From an uncultured Lachnospiraceae bacterium (GTDB lineage: Bacteria > Bacillota > Clostridia > Lachnospirales > Lachnospiraceae), in assembly GCA_944376425.1 (NCBI GenBank), contig CALWCS010000182.1, positions 74,828 through 138,827 of the forward strand: a stretch of 64,000 nt of DNA, in the 5' to 3' direction. Of this stretch, positions 7,606-17,168 are shown in pieces; the stretch's first letter is position 1; every line of letters starts with the position of its first letter. Both the position numbers and the translations under genes were made by a program. The notes under the pieces are model-generated. The model saw nothing but the letters and a program-made list of their open reading frames with translations. It had not been told where the DNA came from and made no database searches.

Positions 7606-8643
7606 ATGGCGGGAAAAGCAGGGGGAAAGAGAAAAAGATTATATACCGTGATTGCAGCATCGTCTGCAATCCTTTTTTTTACAGTCCTTTCTTTTTTTTA
7701 TATGGATGGAAATTATGTGGAAAAGGAAGGAGAACTGCTTAATTATCATATGATTTTCATTGCTGATGATATGGAAGACGTATTTTGGAGTGAGATTTAC
7801 AAAGAGACAAAGTCATATGCGGAGCAATCTGGAATTTATCTGGAAAATTTAAAAGATGTTTTCTCAGAAGAATATACAAAGGCAGATTTTTTAAAGATGG
7901 CAGTAGCAATGAAAGCGGATGGAATTTTGCTTCAAGGAGATCAAAGTGATGAGACAAAAACATTGATTGATGAGGCAGAAGAAGCACAGATTCCTGTTAT
8001 CACTGTTTTAGACGATTGTGAAAACAGTAAAAGAGAGAGCTATATCAGTATGGGAAACTATGATATTGGATGTGAATATGGAAGACAGATCCAAATGATA
8101 GAGAAAGAAGGAAAAGAAATCAAAAAAATTTTGCTGATTACAAGTGAGATGATGGACAATACAGGAACTCATCTAGTCTATACGGGTCTTAAAGATGTGC
8201 TGAACGAACAGGAGAATGGACAGGAAATAGAGATCGAATCTTTAAATGCCAAAAACAGGACGATTTTTGACATTGAGGAGCGTGTCAGACAAAAGCTGAT
8301 CTCAGAAGAGGAAAATGAAGTACCAGATATTATTATCTGTATGGGAGAAAAAGAGACGATCAGCATCAGCCGCCTAGTTGTCGATTACAATAAGGTAAAT
8401 ACAACAAAAGTGCTGGGATATTATACGTCAGAAAATGTACTGAAGGCGATTGAAAACGGATCTGTCTCGGCAACATTAGCCGTAAGTGCAGAGGACATTG
8501 GAAAAGCATGTATTGATGTATTTTTAGAATATATCAAAGAACATGAAGTCAGTGATTATGTCTCCATTGATGTCAATACCGTGACGAAAGAGAATTTGGA
8601 GGAATATCGGGAGGATGGAAAAGAAGAGAATTCAAAATCTTAA
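7606..8643 (+). CDS. Membrane-anchored periplasmic-binding-protein-like sugar sensor
   Basis: A 345-residue protein with an N-terminal membrane anchor (residues ~12-33, no lipobox) followed by a type-1 periplasmic binding domain (Peripla_BP_4 style: KADGILLQGD, IPVITVLDD, SYISMGNYDIGCEYGRQI, KVLGYYTSENVLKAI). Its 3' end overlaps the next gene, a YesM/LytS-like kinase, by 29 bp, followed by a YesN-like regulator. This order matches the XylFII-LytS-YesN system of Clostridium beijerinckii, in which the binding protein presents the sugar to the kinase instead of a permease. The ligand is unknown; a pentose or other monosaccharide is likely. Confidence 0.8.
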   Translation: MAGKAGGKRKRLYTVIAASSAILFFTVLSFFYMDGNYVEKEGELLNYHMIFIADDMEDVFWSEIYKETKSYAEQSGIYLENLKDVFSEEYTKADFLKMAVAMKADGILLQGDQSDETKTLIDEAEEAQIPVITVLDDCENSKRESYISMGNYDIGCEYGRQIQMIEKEGKEIKKILLITSEMMDNTGTHLVYTGLKDVLNEQENGQEIEIESLNAKNRTIFDIEERVRQKLISEEENEVPDIIICMGEKETISISRLVVDYNKVNTTKVLGYYTSENVLKAIENGSVSATLAVSAEDIGKACIDVFLEYIKEHEVSDYVSIDVNTVTKENLEEYREDGKEENSKS

Positions 8644-10135
8644 TTTTTACGGGATACAAGTCAAACTGATCGTTGTCTTTCTGACAATTTTTTGCGTGAT
8701 TTTTGCGGCAAGCCTGGCGCTTTACAGCGGAACGCAAAAAAAAGCAAAACAGATTGAACAGACGTATACAAGCAATTCCAATCTGATGGAGATGCAGAAA
8801 AATTTAAAGCAGATGCAGCAGGCAGTTTCCGTCTATCTGAACACAAAAGACAGAGATTCTTTAGAGACCTATTATGACTGTGTAAATCAGCATGAACGAC
8901 TATCCAGAAATTTAAATGATCAGATTGTAAATGATGAAAATCTGATTATGGAAAAAAATATACGGAATTTATCAGAGGAATATTTAAATCTTTTAGATCA
9001 GGCAATCGGTGCAAAACTCGGAAGAAATATTGAAAAATACGAAAAAAGTTTTCTGGCTGCATCTAAAATTTATCAGTATCTGGATGCCGGAATTTATGGA
9101 CTGAATAATTTGCAGTTTCACAGCAATTCAACTCATTATCAGAGCTTGATGGAATCTTTGGAGTATTCTGAGTCGGTGAATATTGTAATTTTGATGACCA
9201 TTGGAATTACAAGCGTACTTCTTTTGGAACTTTTAACTTCCCGTTTTACAAGACCCTTAAAACAGCTTGCGATCACTGCAAGAAAGGTGGGAAGCGGAGA
9301 TCTGGAAGTCCAGATAGAAGAACCTGGAACGAAAGACGAAGTGGGAATTGTGACAGAAGAATTCAATCGGATGGTTTCTAGTCTGCGCTTTTACATTGAG
9401 AGACAAAAAGAGAGTATAGAGTTGGAAAATGCGATGAAGAAAAAAGAAATTTTGATGGAAACTCATTTAAAAGATACACAGCTGAAGTATTTACAGGCAC
9501 AGATTCATCCTCATTTTCTGTTTAATACGCTAAATGCGGGGGCACAGCTTGCTATGATGGAAGGAGCTGATGAAACGTATACCTATATTCATAAAGTTTC
9601 AGAATTTTTTCGCTATAATATTCGAAAAGGAAAAGAGATCACAACACTTCGGGATGAAGTGGAATTAGTAGAAAACTATGTTTATATTTTAAATGTGCGG
9701 TTTTCAAATGAAATCCGGTTGCTTTGTCAGATCGAAGAGGCAGCATGGGGGTGTAGAATTCCCAGAATGATTTTACAGCCAATTGTAGAAAATTGTATCC
9801 GACATGGATACCAGAATAAAGACGGAGAAAAAAGAATTGATCTACAGGCCGGAAGAGAAGAAAATTGTTACTGTATTTCAATCCGGGATTACGGATGCGG
9901 CATGACAAAAAAACAGATTAAAGAAATAAAGGAAAGAGATCTCCAGCAAGTAGTGCTTGAAAAGGAAGCTGCGCATGGAATAGGATTGGACAATGTAATT
10001 GGAAGACTGAAGATGTTTACAGAAGCAGAAGATGTGATAGAAATTACGAGCGGCGGCACGGATATGGGAACAGAAGTTGTCATTTTCCTGCCCTTAGAAC
10101 AAAGAGAGACAATTCTGGAAGGAAGGAGTTATTAA
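8615..10135 (+). CDS. YesM/LytS-type sensor histidine kinase
   Basis: A 506-residue kinase: a membrane segment at ~14-36, an extracytoplasmic helical region to ~185, a second membrane segment, a HAMP domain (RFTRPLKQLAITARKVGSGD, ~212-262), a His_kinase motif with the phospho-acceptor in IHPHFLFNTLNA (~300) and an HATPase_c domain with N-box PIVENCIRHG and G-box HGIGLDNVIGRL. It begins inside the binding-protein gene (29-bp overlap), which implies translational coupling and physical partnership. It is expected to pass phosphate to the AraC-type regulator at 10196. Confidence 0.9.
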   Translation: MEKKRIQNLNFYGIQVKLIVVFLTIFCVIFAASLALYSGTQKKAKQIEQTYTSNSNLMEMQKNLKQMQQAVSVYLNTKDRDSLETYYDCVNQHERLSRNLNDQIVNDENLIMEKNIRNLSEEYLNLLDQAIGAKLGRNIEKYEKSFLAASKIYQYLDAGIYGLNNLQFHSNSTHYQSLMESLEYSESVNIVILMTIGITSVLLLELLTSRFTRPLKQLAITARKVGSGDLEVQIEEPGTKDEVGIVTEEFNRMVSSLRFYIERQKESIELENAMKKKEILMETHLKDTQLKYLQAQIHPHFLFNTLNAGAQLAMMEGADETYTYIHKVSEFFRYNIRKGKEITTLRDEVELVENYVYILNVRFSNEIRLLCQIEEAAWGCRIPRMILQPIVENCIRHGYQNKDGEKRIDLQAGREENCYCISIRDYGCGMTKKQIKEIKERDLQQVVLEKEAAHGIGLDNVIGRLKMFTEAEDVIEITSGGTDMGTEVVIFLPLEQRETILEGRSY

Positions 10136-10195
10136 AAAAAAATTATTATAGAGAAGCATAGATCTGTTCAAAAAGAGATAAAGGGGGAGAGCGAG

Positions 10196-11791
10196 ATGTA
10201 TAAAACATTAATTGCGGATGATGAAGGAATTGTAATTGAGGCGCTGACCTTTATTATAGAAAAAAATTTTCCTGATCAGTGCGTGATTCAGACGGCAAAA
10301 AGCGGCAGAGATGCGATTGAGATAGCAGAACACTTTCATCCGGATATTATTTTTATGGATATCAAAATGCCTGGAATCAATGGAATTGAAGCGATGAAGG
10401 AGATTAAAATTACGAGTCCGTCAAGCATTTTTCTCGTTTTGAGTGCATATGACAAATTTGATTATGCCAGAGATGCAATGAAGCTTGGCGCTATGTGTTA
10501 TCTGAACAAACCTTTGAAAAAGGATGAAATTGTTCAAAATATAAAAGAAGCCATGAGACAGGTGGATCAGGTCAGAGAAAAAAGAAGCCATGATCTGAAA
10601 ATTCGGGAAAAATTAGAGATTGTAGTTCCGATTATTGAAAATGGATTTGTATACAGTATGATTTTTGAAAAGATTCATCACAATGATGCCGAGGAATTTC
10701 GGAAACTTCTGGATATTAAAGAAGAATCCGGTTTTGCAATGGTACTGCGCTTCTTTGAGAGAAGTAAAGAAGAGGGCGGCAATACTGTGGGAATCAGCAT
10801 TCGCATGAATGCGCAATATGGAAAAATGAGAGAAATGATCAAGGATTTTTTCCGGTGTGCAGTTGGAACCATGATGGGGAATACGGTCACCGTTTACGTG
10901 CCGTTTCCAATGGTATCTCAGGAAGAAGAATATGAGATGCGGATCAGTATCATTGAGAAAGCAAGAAAGATGTGTCATGAGCTGGGGAGAAAACTGGATG
11001 CTCATTTTCAGGCGGCAATCGGATCTGTTTATGAAATGACGAATGCTTATGAATCCTACCATGAAGCAGTCAGATCGATGGAATATGCAAAAGGCGTTGT
11101 CATTCACTTCCGTGATCTTCCGTTTCACAAAAATACATCGGTCTATCCGGTTATGATAGAAAAAGAACTGTTTGACTCGATTGAAGAAGGAAATGCACAG
11201 CTTGCGGAGTGTAAGGCAGAGGATCTGTTTTTCTGGATGAAAAGGGAATATCAGGAGATGGGACAAGAAGCAAAAATGAAAGTACTGGAGATTGTTCTCC
11301 AGGCGGAAAATCTGGAATATGAAAGAGCAGCAGCGGCAGGAGACTTTCAATCGCGCGGGGGATATTTGGATCAGATTATAAAAGTACAGGATTATGAAGA
11401 ACTAAAACACTGGTTTTTAGAGAGAATACGAAATGTCTGTTATAAAATGAAACAGGAAAAAGAGGAAATGGCCGTAGATCTGATCCGAACGGCAAAAGAA
11501 TATATTCAAAATCATTTTATGCAGGATCTGTCCTTAGATGAAGTATCTAAGAAAGTTCAGATCAGCCCGTATTATTTCAGTAAACTGTTTAAGAAAGAGA
11601 CAGGAGAAAACTTTATTGAATACCTGACAAAAATACGAATTGAAAAAGCAAAAAAATTTTTGCGTGAAACACAGATGAGTATGAAAGAAATCAGCGACGC
11701 AGTCGGATATTCTAATCCAAACTACTTTAGCCATACGTTTAAAAAAAATGTAGGAATTTCCCCCTCCGAATATAAGGAGAAGGAATTATGA
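10196..11791 (+). CDS. YesN-type response regulator, receiver plus AraC-family DNA-binding domain
   Basis: A 531-residue regulator: receiver domain (residues 1-125; phospho-acceptor in DIIFMDIKMPG; NKPLKKDE near its end), a long middle region (~130-420) usual in full-length YesN proteins, and a C-terminal AraC/XylS double helix-turn-helix (~430-531: LSLDEVSKKVQISPYYFSKLFKKE and ISDAVGYSNPNYFSHTFKK). GGGGGAG precedes the ATG. The last four bases overlap the start of the sugar-binding lipoprotein gene. Likely target: the sugar transporter genes downstream (17169-21245). Confidence 0.9.
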   Translation: MYKTLIADDEGIVIEALTFIIEKNFPDQCVIQTAKSGRDAIEIAEHFHPDIIFMDIKMPGINGIEAMKEIKITSPSSIFLVLSAYDKFDYARDAMKLGAMCYLNKPLKKDEIVQNIKEAMRQVDQVREKRSHDLKIREKLEIVVPIIENGFVYSMIFEKIHHNDAEEFRKLLDIKEESGFAMVLRFFERSKEEGGNTVGISIRMNAQYGKMREMIKDFFRCAVGTMMGNTVTVYVPFPMVSQEEEYEMRISIIEKARKMCHELGRKLDAHFQAAIGSVYEMTNAYESYHEAVRSMEYAKGVVIHFRDLPFHKNTSVYPVMIEKELFDSIEEGNAQLAECKAEDLFFWMKREYQEMGQEAKMKVLEIVLQAENLEYERAAAAGDFQSRGGYLDQIIKVQDYEELKHWFLERIRNVCYKMKQEKEEMAVDLIRTAKEYIQNHFMQDLSLDEVSKKVQISPYYFSKLFKKETGENFIEYLTKIRIEKAKKFLRETQMSMKEISDAVGYSNPNYFSHTFKKNVGISPSEYKEKEL

Positions 11792-12816
11792 AAAAGATGA
11801 AAGTAATTCTTATCTTTTTGACAGTTCTTATACTTTGCTGTGGATGCGGGGGAAATCAAAAAGATAAGCCACAGGAAAAGGAAGAGACACAAAAGAAAAA
11901 AATTGGTTTGCTGTTTGATACGTATGTGATACCAAGATGGCAAAAGGACAGAGATGTGCTTGTCTCTGCATTAAAAGAGCTGGGGGTCGAAGTAAATGTC
12001 CAGAATGCAAACGGCGACAAAGAAAGACAAGTACAGCAGATGGAGTATTTTATTGATCAGAAAATGGACGCTATTGCTGTTGTAGCGATAGATTCCGAGT
12101 CTTTGGAAGATGAGATCAAAAAAGCACAGGCACAGGGAATTCCGGTACTTTCTTATGACAGACTTGTCAAAAATGGAGGAACAGACGGTTATATCTCATT
12201 TGACAATGAAAAAGTCGGAAAACTGATGGGAGAGGCCATGGCAGACAGACTGGAAGAAGGCAGTAAAATTCTGATGATTTGCGGACCTTTGGAAGACAAT
12301 AATGTTCATTATGTAGAAAAAGGATTTCTGGAAGCAATTCAGAAAAAAAATATTCAGGTTTTGGATACGACATATGTGACAAACTGGGACTCCGACGAAG
12401 TGGAGGATTATCTGAAACAAAATATGAATTTGGTGGAACAAGTCCAGGGGATCATGTGCGGAAATGATTCGCTGGCTGGACAGACGATCACAACCCTTGC
12501 CCAGCATCAGCTGGCTGGCAAGATTGTGGTGGTCGGACAGGACGCTGATCTGGATGCCTGTCAGAGAATTGTAGAGGGAACACAGTATATGACCGTCTAT
12601 AAGCCGGTAGATGAACTGGCAGATGCGGCAGCAAAACTTTTAATAGAGATGGCACAAGGAGAAAACATGGAAGAAGAGACTGTTTTGTTTGACGGTACTT
12701 ATGAGATACCGAGCGTATTTTTGGAACCGGTTGCAGTGACAAAAGAAAATATGGATGCAACAGTAATTGCAGACGGCTTTCATTTGAAAGAAGACGTCTA
12801 TTTAAACGCAGAGTAA
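11788..12816 (+). CDS. Sugar-binding lipoprotein of XylF/ChvE type
   Basis: A 342-residue lipoprotein (lipobox CCGC near residues 16-20) with a type-1 periplasmic binding fold. Family-typical segments include LLFDTYVIPRWQKDRD, MDAIAVVAIDS, IPVLSYDRLV, GYISFDNEKVGKLMG and a second-lobe MTVYKPVDELADAAAKL. These closely parallel XylF/ChvE, including the paralogue at 17169. ATGA overlap with the regulator gene places it in the sensor operon rather than with the permease, so it may be an extra receptor for the kinase or feed the distant GguA-GguB transporter. Confidence 0.85.
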   Translation: MKKMKVILIFLTVLILCCGCGGNQKDKPQEKEETQKKKIGLLFDTYVIPRWQKDRDVLVSALKELGVEVNVQNANGDKERQVQQMEYFIDQKMDAIAVVAIDSESLEDEIKKAQAQGIPVLSYDRLVKNGGTDGYISFDNEKVGKLMGEAMADRLEEGSKILMICGPLEDNNVHYVEKGFLEAIQKKNIQVLDTTYVTNWDSDEVEDYLKQNMNLVEQVQGIMCGNDSLAGQTITTLAQHQLAGKIVVVGQDADLDACQRIVEGTQYMTVYKPVDELADAAAKLLIEMAQGENMEEETVLFDGTYEIPSVFLEPVAVTKENMDATVIADGFHLKEDVYLNAE

Positions 12817-13026
12817 AAGATGTTTTCTATGAGATACAACAAAAGAGAGTAAGCAGTGCTGTCTTATGAAGTATGGAGGGAGTTATTTCGCAAAAGTAAG
12901 ATGGACAAAAAAAAGAAGGAACGATATAATAAAAAATAAAGAATTAGCGAAAATCCTACTTAATTTGAAAATGGAAGAAAGCTGATTGTTCTATGGATGT
13001 AATGATTGAAAAAGTGGGGAGAAACT

Positions 13027-13731
13027 ATGATCAGAATTGCAGTACTAGAAGATGAAGCAGACTATTCGAAGCAGCTTTGCGAGTATCTTGCTCAGTATGC
13101 AAAAGAAAGACAATATGAATTCAAAGTGACATGTTTTTATAACGGAGATGGAATTACGGATCCCTATAAACCGGAATATGATATTATTTTGCTGGATATC
13201 GATATGCCTTTTATGGATGGACTGACTACAGCACGACTGATCAGAGAACAGGACGAAGAAGTCGTTCTTATGTTTGTCACAAATCTTGCTCAGTATGCGA
13301 TCAGCGGATATTCAGTAGACGCTTTAGATTATATCTTAAAACCTGTCTCTTATTTTTCTTTTTCACAATACTTAACTCGTGCGATTTCCAGAATTAAAAG
13401 ACGATCTGCAGATTATCTGACAATAACTTTAAAGGGCAGTATTTACAAAATTAATATTTCTTCTATCTGTTATGTAGAAATTCGAGACCACAGTCTTGTG
13501 TTTTATACAAAAGAGAAAACGTATCATACAGCAGGAAAAATGAGAGAAATGGAGGAAAAACTGAAAAAATATCATTTTTTTAGATGTCATGCAAGCTATC
13601 TGATTAATCTGGAATACGTCCAGGGAGTTCAGAGAGGTTTTGTGATTGTATGCGAAACAGAGATTCCGGTTAGCCGAAGCAAAAAGAAGGAATTTATGCA
13701 GGCTATGTCAGAATATATGAACGGGGTATAA
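13027..13731 (+). CDS. LytTR-family response regulator
   Basis: A 234-residue regulator with an N-terminal receiver (acidic pair LEDEAD; phospho-acceptor in IILLDIDMPFMDG) and a C-terminal LytTR DNA-binding domain (about residues 135-230: LTITLKGSIYKINISSICYVE, HHFFRCHASYLINLEYV-like core, PVSRSKKKEF). The ATG at 13027 follows GGGGAGA; an upstream TTG at 13006 has no such site. The kinase gene starts 2 bp downstream. TATAAT near 12931 may be its promoter. The secreted esterase gene downstream has a LytTR-type direct repeat before it, making it a probable target. Confidence 0.9.
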   Translation: MIRIAVLEDEADYSKQLCEYLAQYAKERQYEFKVTCFYNGDGITDPYKPEYDIILLDIDMPFMDGLTTARLIREQDEEVVLMFVTNLAQYAISGYSVDALDYILKPVSYFSFSQYLTRAISRIKRRSADYLTITLKGSIYKINISSICYVEIRDHSLVFYTKEKTYHTAGKMREMEEKLKKYHFFRCHASYLINLEYVQGVQRGFVIVCETEIPVSRSKKKEFMQAMSEYMNGV

Positions 13732-13733
13732 AA

Positions 13734-15053
13734 ATGGAACAACTGTTATCATGGCTAAACGGACCGTATTTTTTAACAGCGTTAATGGAATGGTTTTGCT
13801 GCCTTTGCTATATTGTACGGGAAAAGAAAAAAAGCAAAGGGATCGTGCTGTACTTACAGTGCGCAGGAATGTTGTTTGCATTGGGAACGGTTCTATACGT
13901 TACAAGTAATTATAGGATGATAGAAAAAGAAATTATATGGCTGTTTTTCCGTATGCCGATTTACTGTGTACTGATGTGGATTTTTTTGCGGATCTGCTGT
14001 GAAGGATCCGGATACTATATTTTTTGCATTTGGATTAAGGCTTTTTTATTTTCTGAGTTTTCCTGGTCTTTTATCATGGATATAAGATGGAGAATGTGGA
14101 ATTTAGGCGATACAATGCCGGCAATAGGAGTCATTATTACAGTAATATTTATGATTTTTCTGTTTTTTTCTATAGATAAAATAGAAAAATTATTTCCTAT
14201 TCGAAGACAGAGTGATATTTCCTGCCATGAAGCGATTGTGTTTGTCAGTATCGGGATGATTGTCTTTCTATGCGCGACACTTCTGTTCGGACAATTTTAT
14301 ACATATTTTGGAGAATGGCTTAATATTTCCCATACAGCGGCTGATTTGATCGGGCTTTTCTGCATTTTTGAATACCAGATGTGGTTTGTAAATGAAAAGA
14401 CGAAGCAGGAACTGCTGCTGATTGAAAAAGTGATCGAAGAGCAGAGAAAACAGTACCAGATTTCTCAGGAAAATATAGCTGTAATCAACCAAAAATATCA
14501 CGATATCAAACATATGGTTTTTCTGATAAAAAAGGAGCAGTCAAAAAATCAAACAGAATGGATCTCGGATATAGAAAATGAAATCCGTGATTTTGAGGCA
14601 ATAGAAAGAACTGGAAATTATGTGCTGGATACGATGTTGACAGACAGACATCTGTATTGTATCCGTCATAAGATTGAGCTGACATGTGTGATTGATGGAA
14701 AACAGCTTGAGGATATGAGAGAGATCGACATCTGCACAATTTTTGGAAACGCTTTAAGCAATGCCGTAGAGTGTGAAGAAACGATATCAGATCCCAAGAA
14801 ACGTCTGATACATGTCTGTGTATTTGAAAAACAGGGATTTTTAAATATCCATTTTGATAATATTATAGAAGAAACACTTCAGTTTGAAGAAGGCTTTCCG
14901 ATAACAACAAAAGGATCAAAAGAGATTCACGGGTATGGGTTGAAAAGTATCCAATATACGGTTGAAAAATATCATGGTAATATGAAAATTCAGACAAATG
15001 GAGAATGGTTTAAACTGCGTATATTGATTCCTCTGCCCCTGAGGCACGATTAA
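13734..15053 (+). CDS. AgrC-like GHKL sensor histidine kinase
   Basis: A 439-residue kinase with about six hydrophobic segments in the first 215 residues, a coiled linker, a phospho-acceptor motif YHDIKHMV (~255) and a GHKL ATPase with N-box FGNALSNAVE and G-box HGYGLKSIQYTVEK. Overall plan matches HPK10/AgrC kinases, the normal partners of LytTR regulators such as the one 2 bp upstream. No AgrB or autoinducer peptide is encoded next to it, so its signal is unknown. Transcription probably ends before the esterase promoter at 15085-15146. Confidence 0.87.
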   Translation: MEQLLSWLNGPYFLTALMEWFCCLCYIVREKKKSKGIVLYLQCAGMLFALGTVLYVTSNYRMIEKEIIWLFFRMPIYCVLMWIFLRICCEGSGYYIFCIWIKAFLFSEFSWSFIMDIRWRMWNLGDTMPAIGVIITVIFMIFLFFSIDKIEKLFPIRRQSDISCHEAIVFVSIGMIVFLCATLLFGQFYTYFGEWLNISHTAADLIGLFCIFEYQMWFVNEKTKQELLLIEKVIEEQRKQYQISQENIAVINQKYHDIKHMVFLIKKEQSKNQTEWISDIENEIRDFEAIERTGNYVLDTMLTDRHLYCIRHKIELTCVIDGKQLEDMREIDICTIFGNALSNAVECEETISDPKKRLIHVCVFEKQGFLNIHFDNIIEETLQFEEGFPITTKGSKEIHGYGLKSIQYTVEKYHGNMKIQTNGEWFKLRILIPLPLRHD

Positions 15054-15084
15054 GTTTGTGATATTTTATATAAAAGATGCAAAG

Positions 15085-15146
15085 TACGGTAAAAAAAGTG
15101 TATCTTACGGTGAGATTTTCTAAAACAGAAGAAAATATGGTAGAAT
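15085..15146 (+). promoter_or_regulatory. Putative LytTR operator and -10 of the carboxylesterase gene
   Basis: TACGGTAAA (15085-15093) and TACGGTGAG (15106-15114) are direct repeats with a 21-bp period, and TAGAAT (15141-15146) is a -10 candidate 35 bp after the second repeat starts. The geometry equals that of the two agr operators in this window, but the half-site differs (TACGGT), as expected for a different LytTR regulator, most simply the adjacent one at 13027. Confidence 0.55.
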
Positions 15147-15201
15147 CATAAAAAACGCAGGGCATGAAATGACAATGTCCGATAGACAAAGGAGGGTTTT
15201 T

Positions 15202-16788
15202 ATGAAACGAAAATTAGCACTGTTTTTAACCGCAATGATGGCAGTGTCTTCCATTCCGACAATGGCTTTTGCCCAAGAGACTGCAGCAGATGCGGCAGAC
15301 ACGACCGTAGAGGTTGAAGGGGGAATGATCAGCGGAGAATACAATGAAGATGGAAGTGTTGCTGTCTATAAGGGAATTCCATATGCAGCAGCGCCGGTCG
15401 GAGATTTGAGATGGCAGGCACCTCAGGAAGTAGAACCGTGGGATGGCGTTAGAGAATGCACCGAATGGGGAGCAAGTGCGATTCAGCCGGAGCAGGCGCC
15501 TTTTATGATGTGGTCGACAGAGTTTATCATTGAAGATACCGGCTATTCTGAGGATTGTCTGACGCTGAACGTGTGGACTTCAACAGATTCAGAAAGTGAG
15601 AAAAAACCGGTCATTGTATATATTCACGGAGGAGGATTTACAAGCGGAGGATCTTCTTGTGAAGTATATGACGGTGAATACATAGCAAGTCAGGATGTCG
15701 TATATGTCAGCATTAACTATCGCGTGGGAATCTTAGGATTTCTTGCTACAACAGCTCTCTCAGAAGAATCAGAGGAAGGCGTATCCGGAAACTATGCACT
15801 GATGGATCAGATTGCGGCTTTGCAGTGGGTACATGACAATATTGAACAGTTTGGCGGAGATCCGGACAATGTGACAATTATGGGACAGTCGGCAGGGGCA
15901 AGCAGTGTCAATATGCTGGTTTCTTCTCCAAAGGCGGCCGGGCTGTTCAATAAAGCTGTATCGATGAGTTACAACAATATTGATACGGTTCTTCCTACTA
16001 TGGAGGAAAAAGAAGCGCAGGGCGATGAGTTGTTCCAGGATATGACATTGGAAGAGATGAGAGAACTTTCAACAGAGGAACTGCTTGCAATGAGCTGGAG
16101 CAGTAGTCCTTGTATTGATGGTGTTTATGTGACGGAAGATTTTGCACAGAGTCTTGCTTCCGGCGATGCAAACGATGTAACCTTGATGTCCGGATTTGTA
16201 ACGGGAGATACGATGCTTTTTGCAAATCTGCGTACAAACAGTGAAGGAGAGACAGACCAGGCATACTATGAAGCACAGGTTCAGGAAGTGTTTGGAGAAT
16301 ATGCAGACGAATGCCTTGCTGCTTATCCGGCAGATGATGAGACAGCAGAAGAAGTAATCGGACAGATTCAGATCGATTCTATGAAAGCACTGCAAAATTA
16401 TCTTGCAAAGGCACATGATGTTGGATCTGAAAATCCCACCTATTTATATTATTTTACGCATGTAATGCCTGGAGAGAATGATTTTGGAGCATTCCATACG
16501 TCTGATGTTCCATATTTCTTGAATATTTTCAGTGATTTAAGAGCAGATTACTGGACAGAGGAAGATTATCAGATGGGAGAAATAATGTCTTCCTACCTGC
16601 TGAACTTCGCAAAGACAGGAGATCCAAACGGAGAAGGTTTAACCGAATGGACTCCGAGCGAAGGTGAGTTTACGATATTTAATCTTGATGTTGAGTGTAG
16701 TGAACTTTCCATGACAGAAGAACAAAAACAGTTCTTTGAAGATTACTATTCCAGTCTGGAACAGACAATTGAAGAAGCAGCAAAATAA
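15202..16788 (+). CDS. Secreted type-B carboxylesterase
   Basis: A 528-residue alpha/beta hydrolase of the carboxylesterase/cholinesterase family with a signal peptide (MKRKLALFLTAMMAVSSIP, cleavage near AFA-QE). Family hallmarks: YKGIPYAAAPVGDLRWQAP, the oxyanion motif YIHGGGF, EDCLTLNVW, the nucleophile in GQSAGA, and the catalytic His region AFHTSDVPYFL. ATG at 15202 chosen because AAAGGAGG is directly upstream. Monocistronic by context, with a LytTR-type operator upstream and a terminator downstream. It likely hydrolyses dietary or xenobiotic esters outside the cell. Confidence 0.93.
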   Translation: MKRKLALFLTAMMAVSSIPTMAFAQETAADAADTTVEVEGGMISGEYNEDGSVAVYKGIPYAAAPVGDLRWQAPQEVEPWDGVRECTEWGASAIQPEQAPFMMWSTEFIIEDTGYSEDCLTLNVWTSTDSESEKKPVIVYIHGGGFTSGGSSCEVYDGEYIASQDVVYVSINYRVGILGFLATTALSEESEEGVSGNYALMDQIAALQWVHDNIEQFGGDPDNVTIMGQSAGASSVNMLVSSPKAAGLFNKAVSMSYNNIDTVLPTMEEKEAQGDELFQDMTLEEMRELSTEELLAMSWSSSPCIDGVYVTEDFAQSLASGDANDVTLMSGFVTGDTMLFANLRTNSEGETDQAYYEAQVQEVFGEYADECLAAYPADDETAEEVIGQIQIDSMKALQNYLAKAHDVGSENPTYLYYFTHVMPGENDFGAFHTSDVPYFLNIFSDLRADYWTEEDYQMGEIMSSYLLNFAKTGDPNGEGLTEWTPSEGEFTIFNLDVECSELSMTEEQKQFFEDYYSSLEQTIEEAAK

Positions 16789-16845
16789 GATCAAAAAAAA
16801 TAAATAAGAAAGCAGTTTGAGGTCAGAAACTGCCGAATCAATAAG

Positions 16846-16912
16846 AATACCCTGAAAATCAGGTTTGGATGTGGATAACAGTCAAATAGGTTCGATTTTC
16901 AGGGTATTTTTT
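16846..16912 (+). terminator. Intrinsic terminator after the carboxylesterase gene
   Basis: Perfect 15-bp arms (16846-16860 and 16894-16908) with a 33-nt loop, followed by a run of T to 16912. The remaining ~250 bp up to the chvE gene is A+T rich with no recognisable gene. Confidence 0.75.
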
Positions 16913-17168
16913 TGATTTTCAGGCAGTTGTTTTTTGAAAAAAGAACACCGCCGACGCCCACTTCCATAAAAAGGAAAACGATACAGAACTGCGGCAAAAA
17001 AGAAAAGATGTGTGATTTTTTGGCAGCAAAAGATAAAAGACAAAAAAATTAAGAAAAAACAAAAAAAAGTTAGAACAATACAATTATTTAAAGAACAATG
17101 CAGGTTATTACACACGGTAATGTGGTAAAGTAAAAGTATCAAAACAGAACGTTACGGGAGGTAGAAAA

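Noticed and set aside
10613-11350. A 245-codon open frame on the complement inside the YesN-type regulator gene
   Set aside because: It lies wholly antisense to a clear regulator, has no ribosome site and is rich in Phe/His/Cys, as expected for the reverse of A+T-rich coding sequence.
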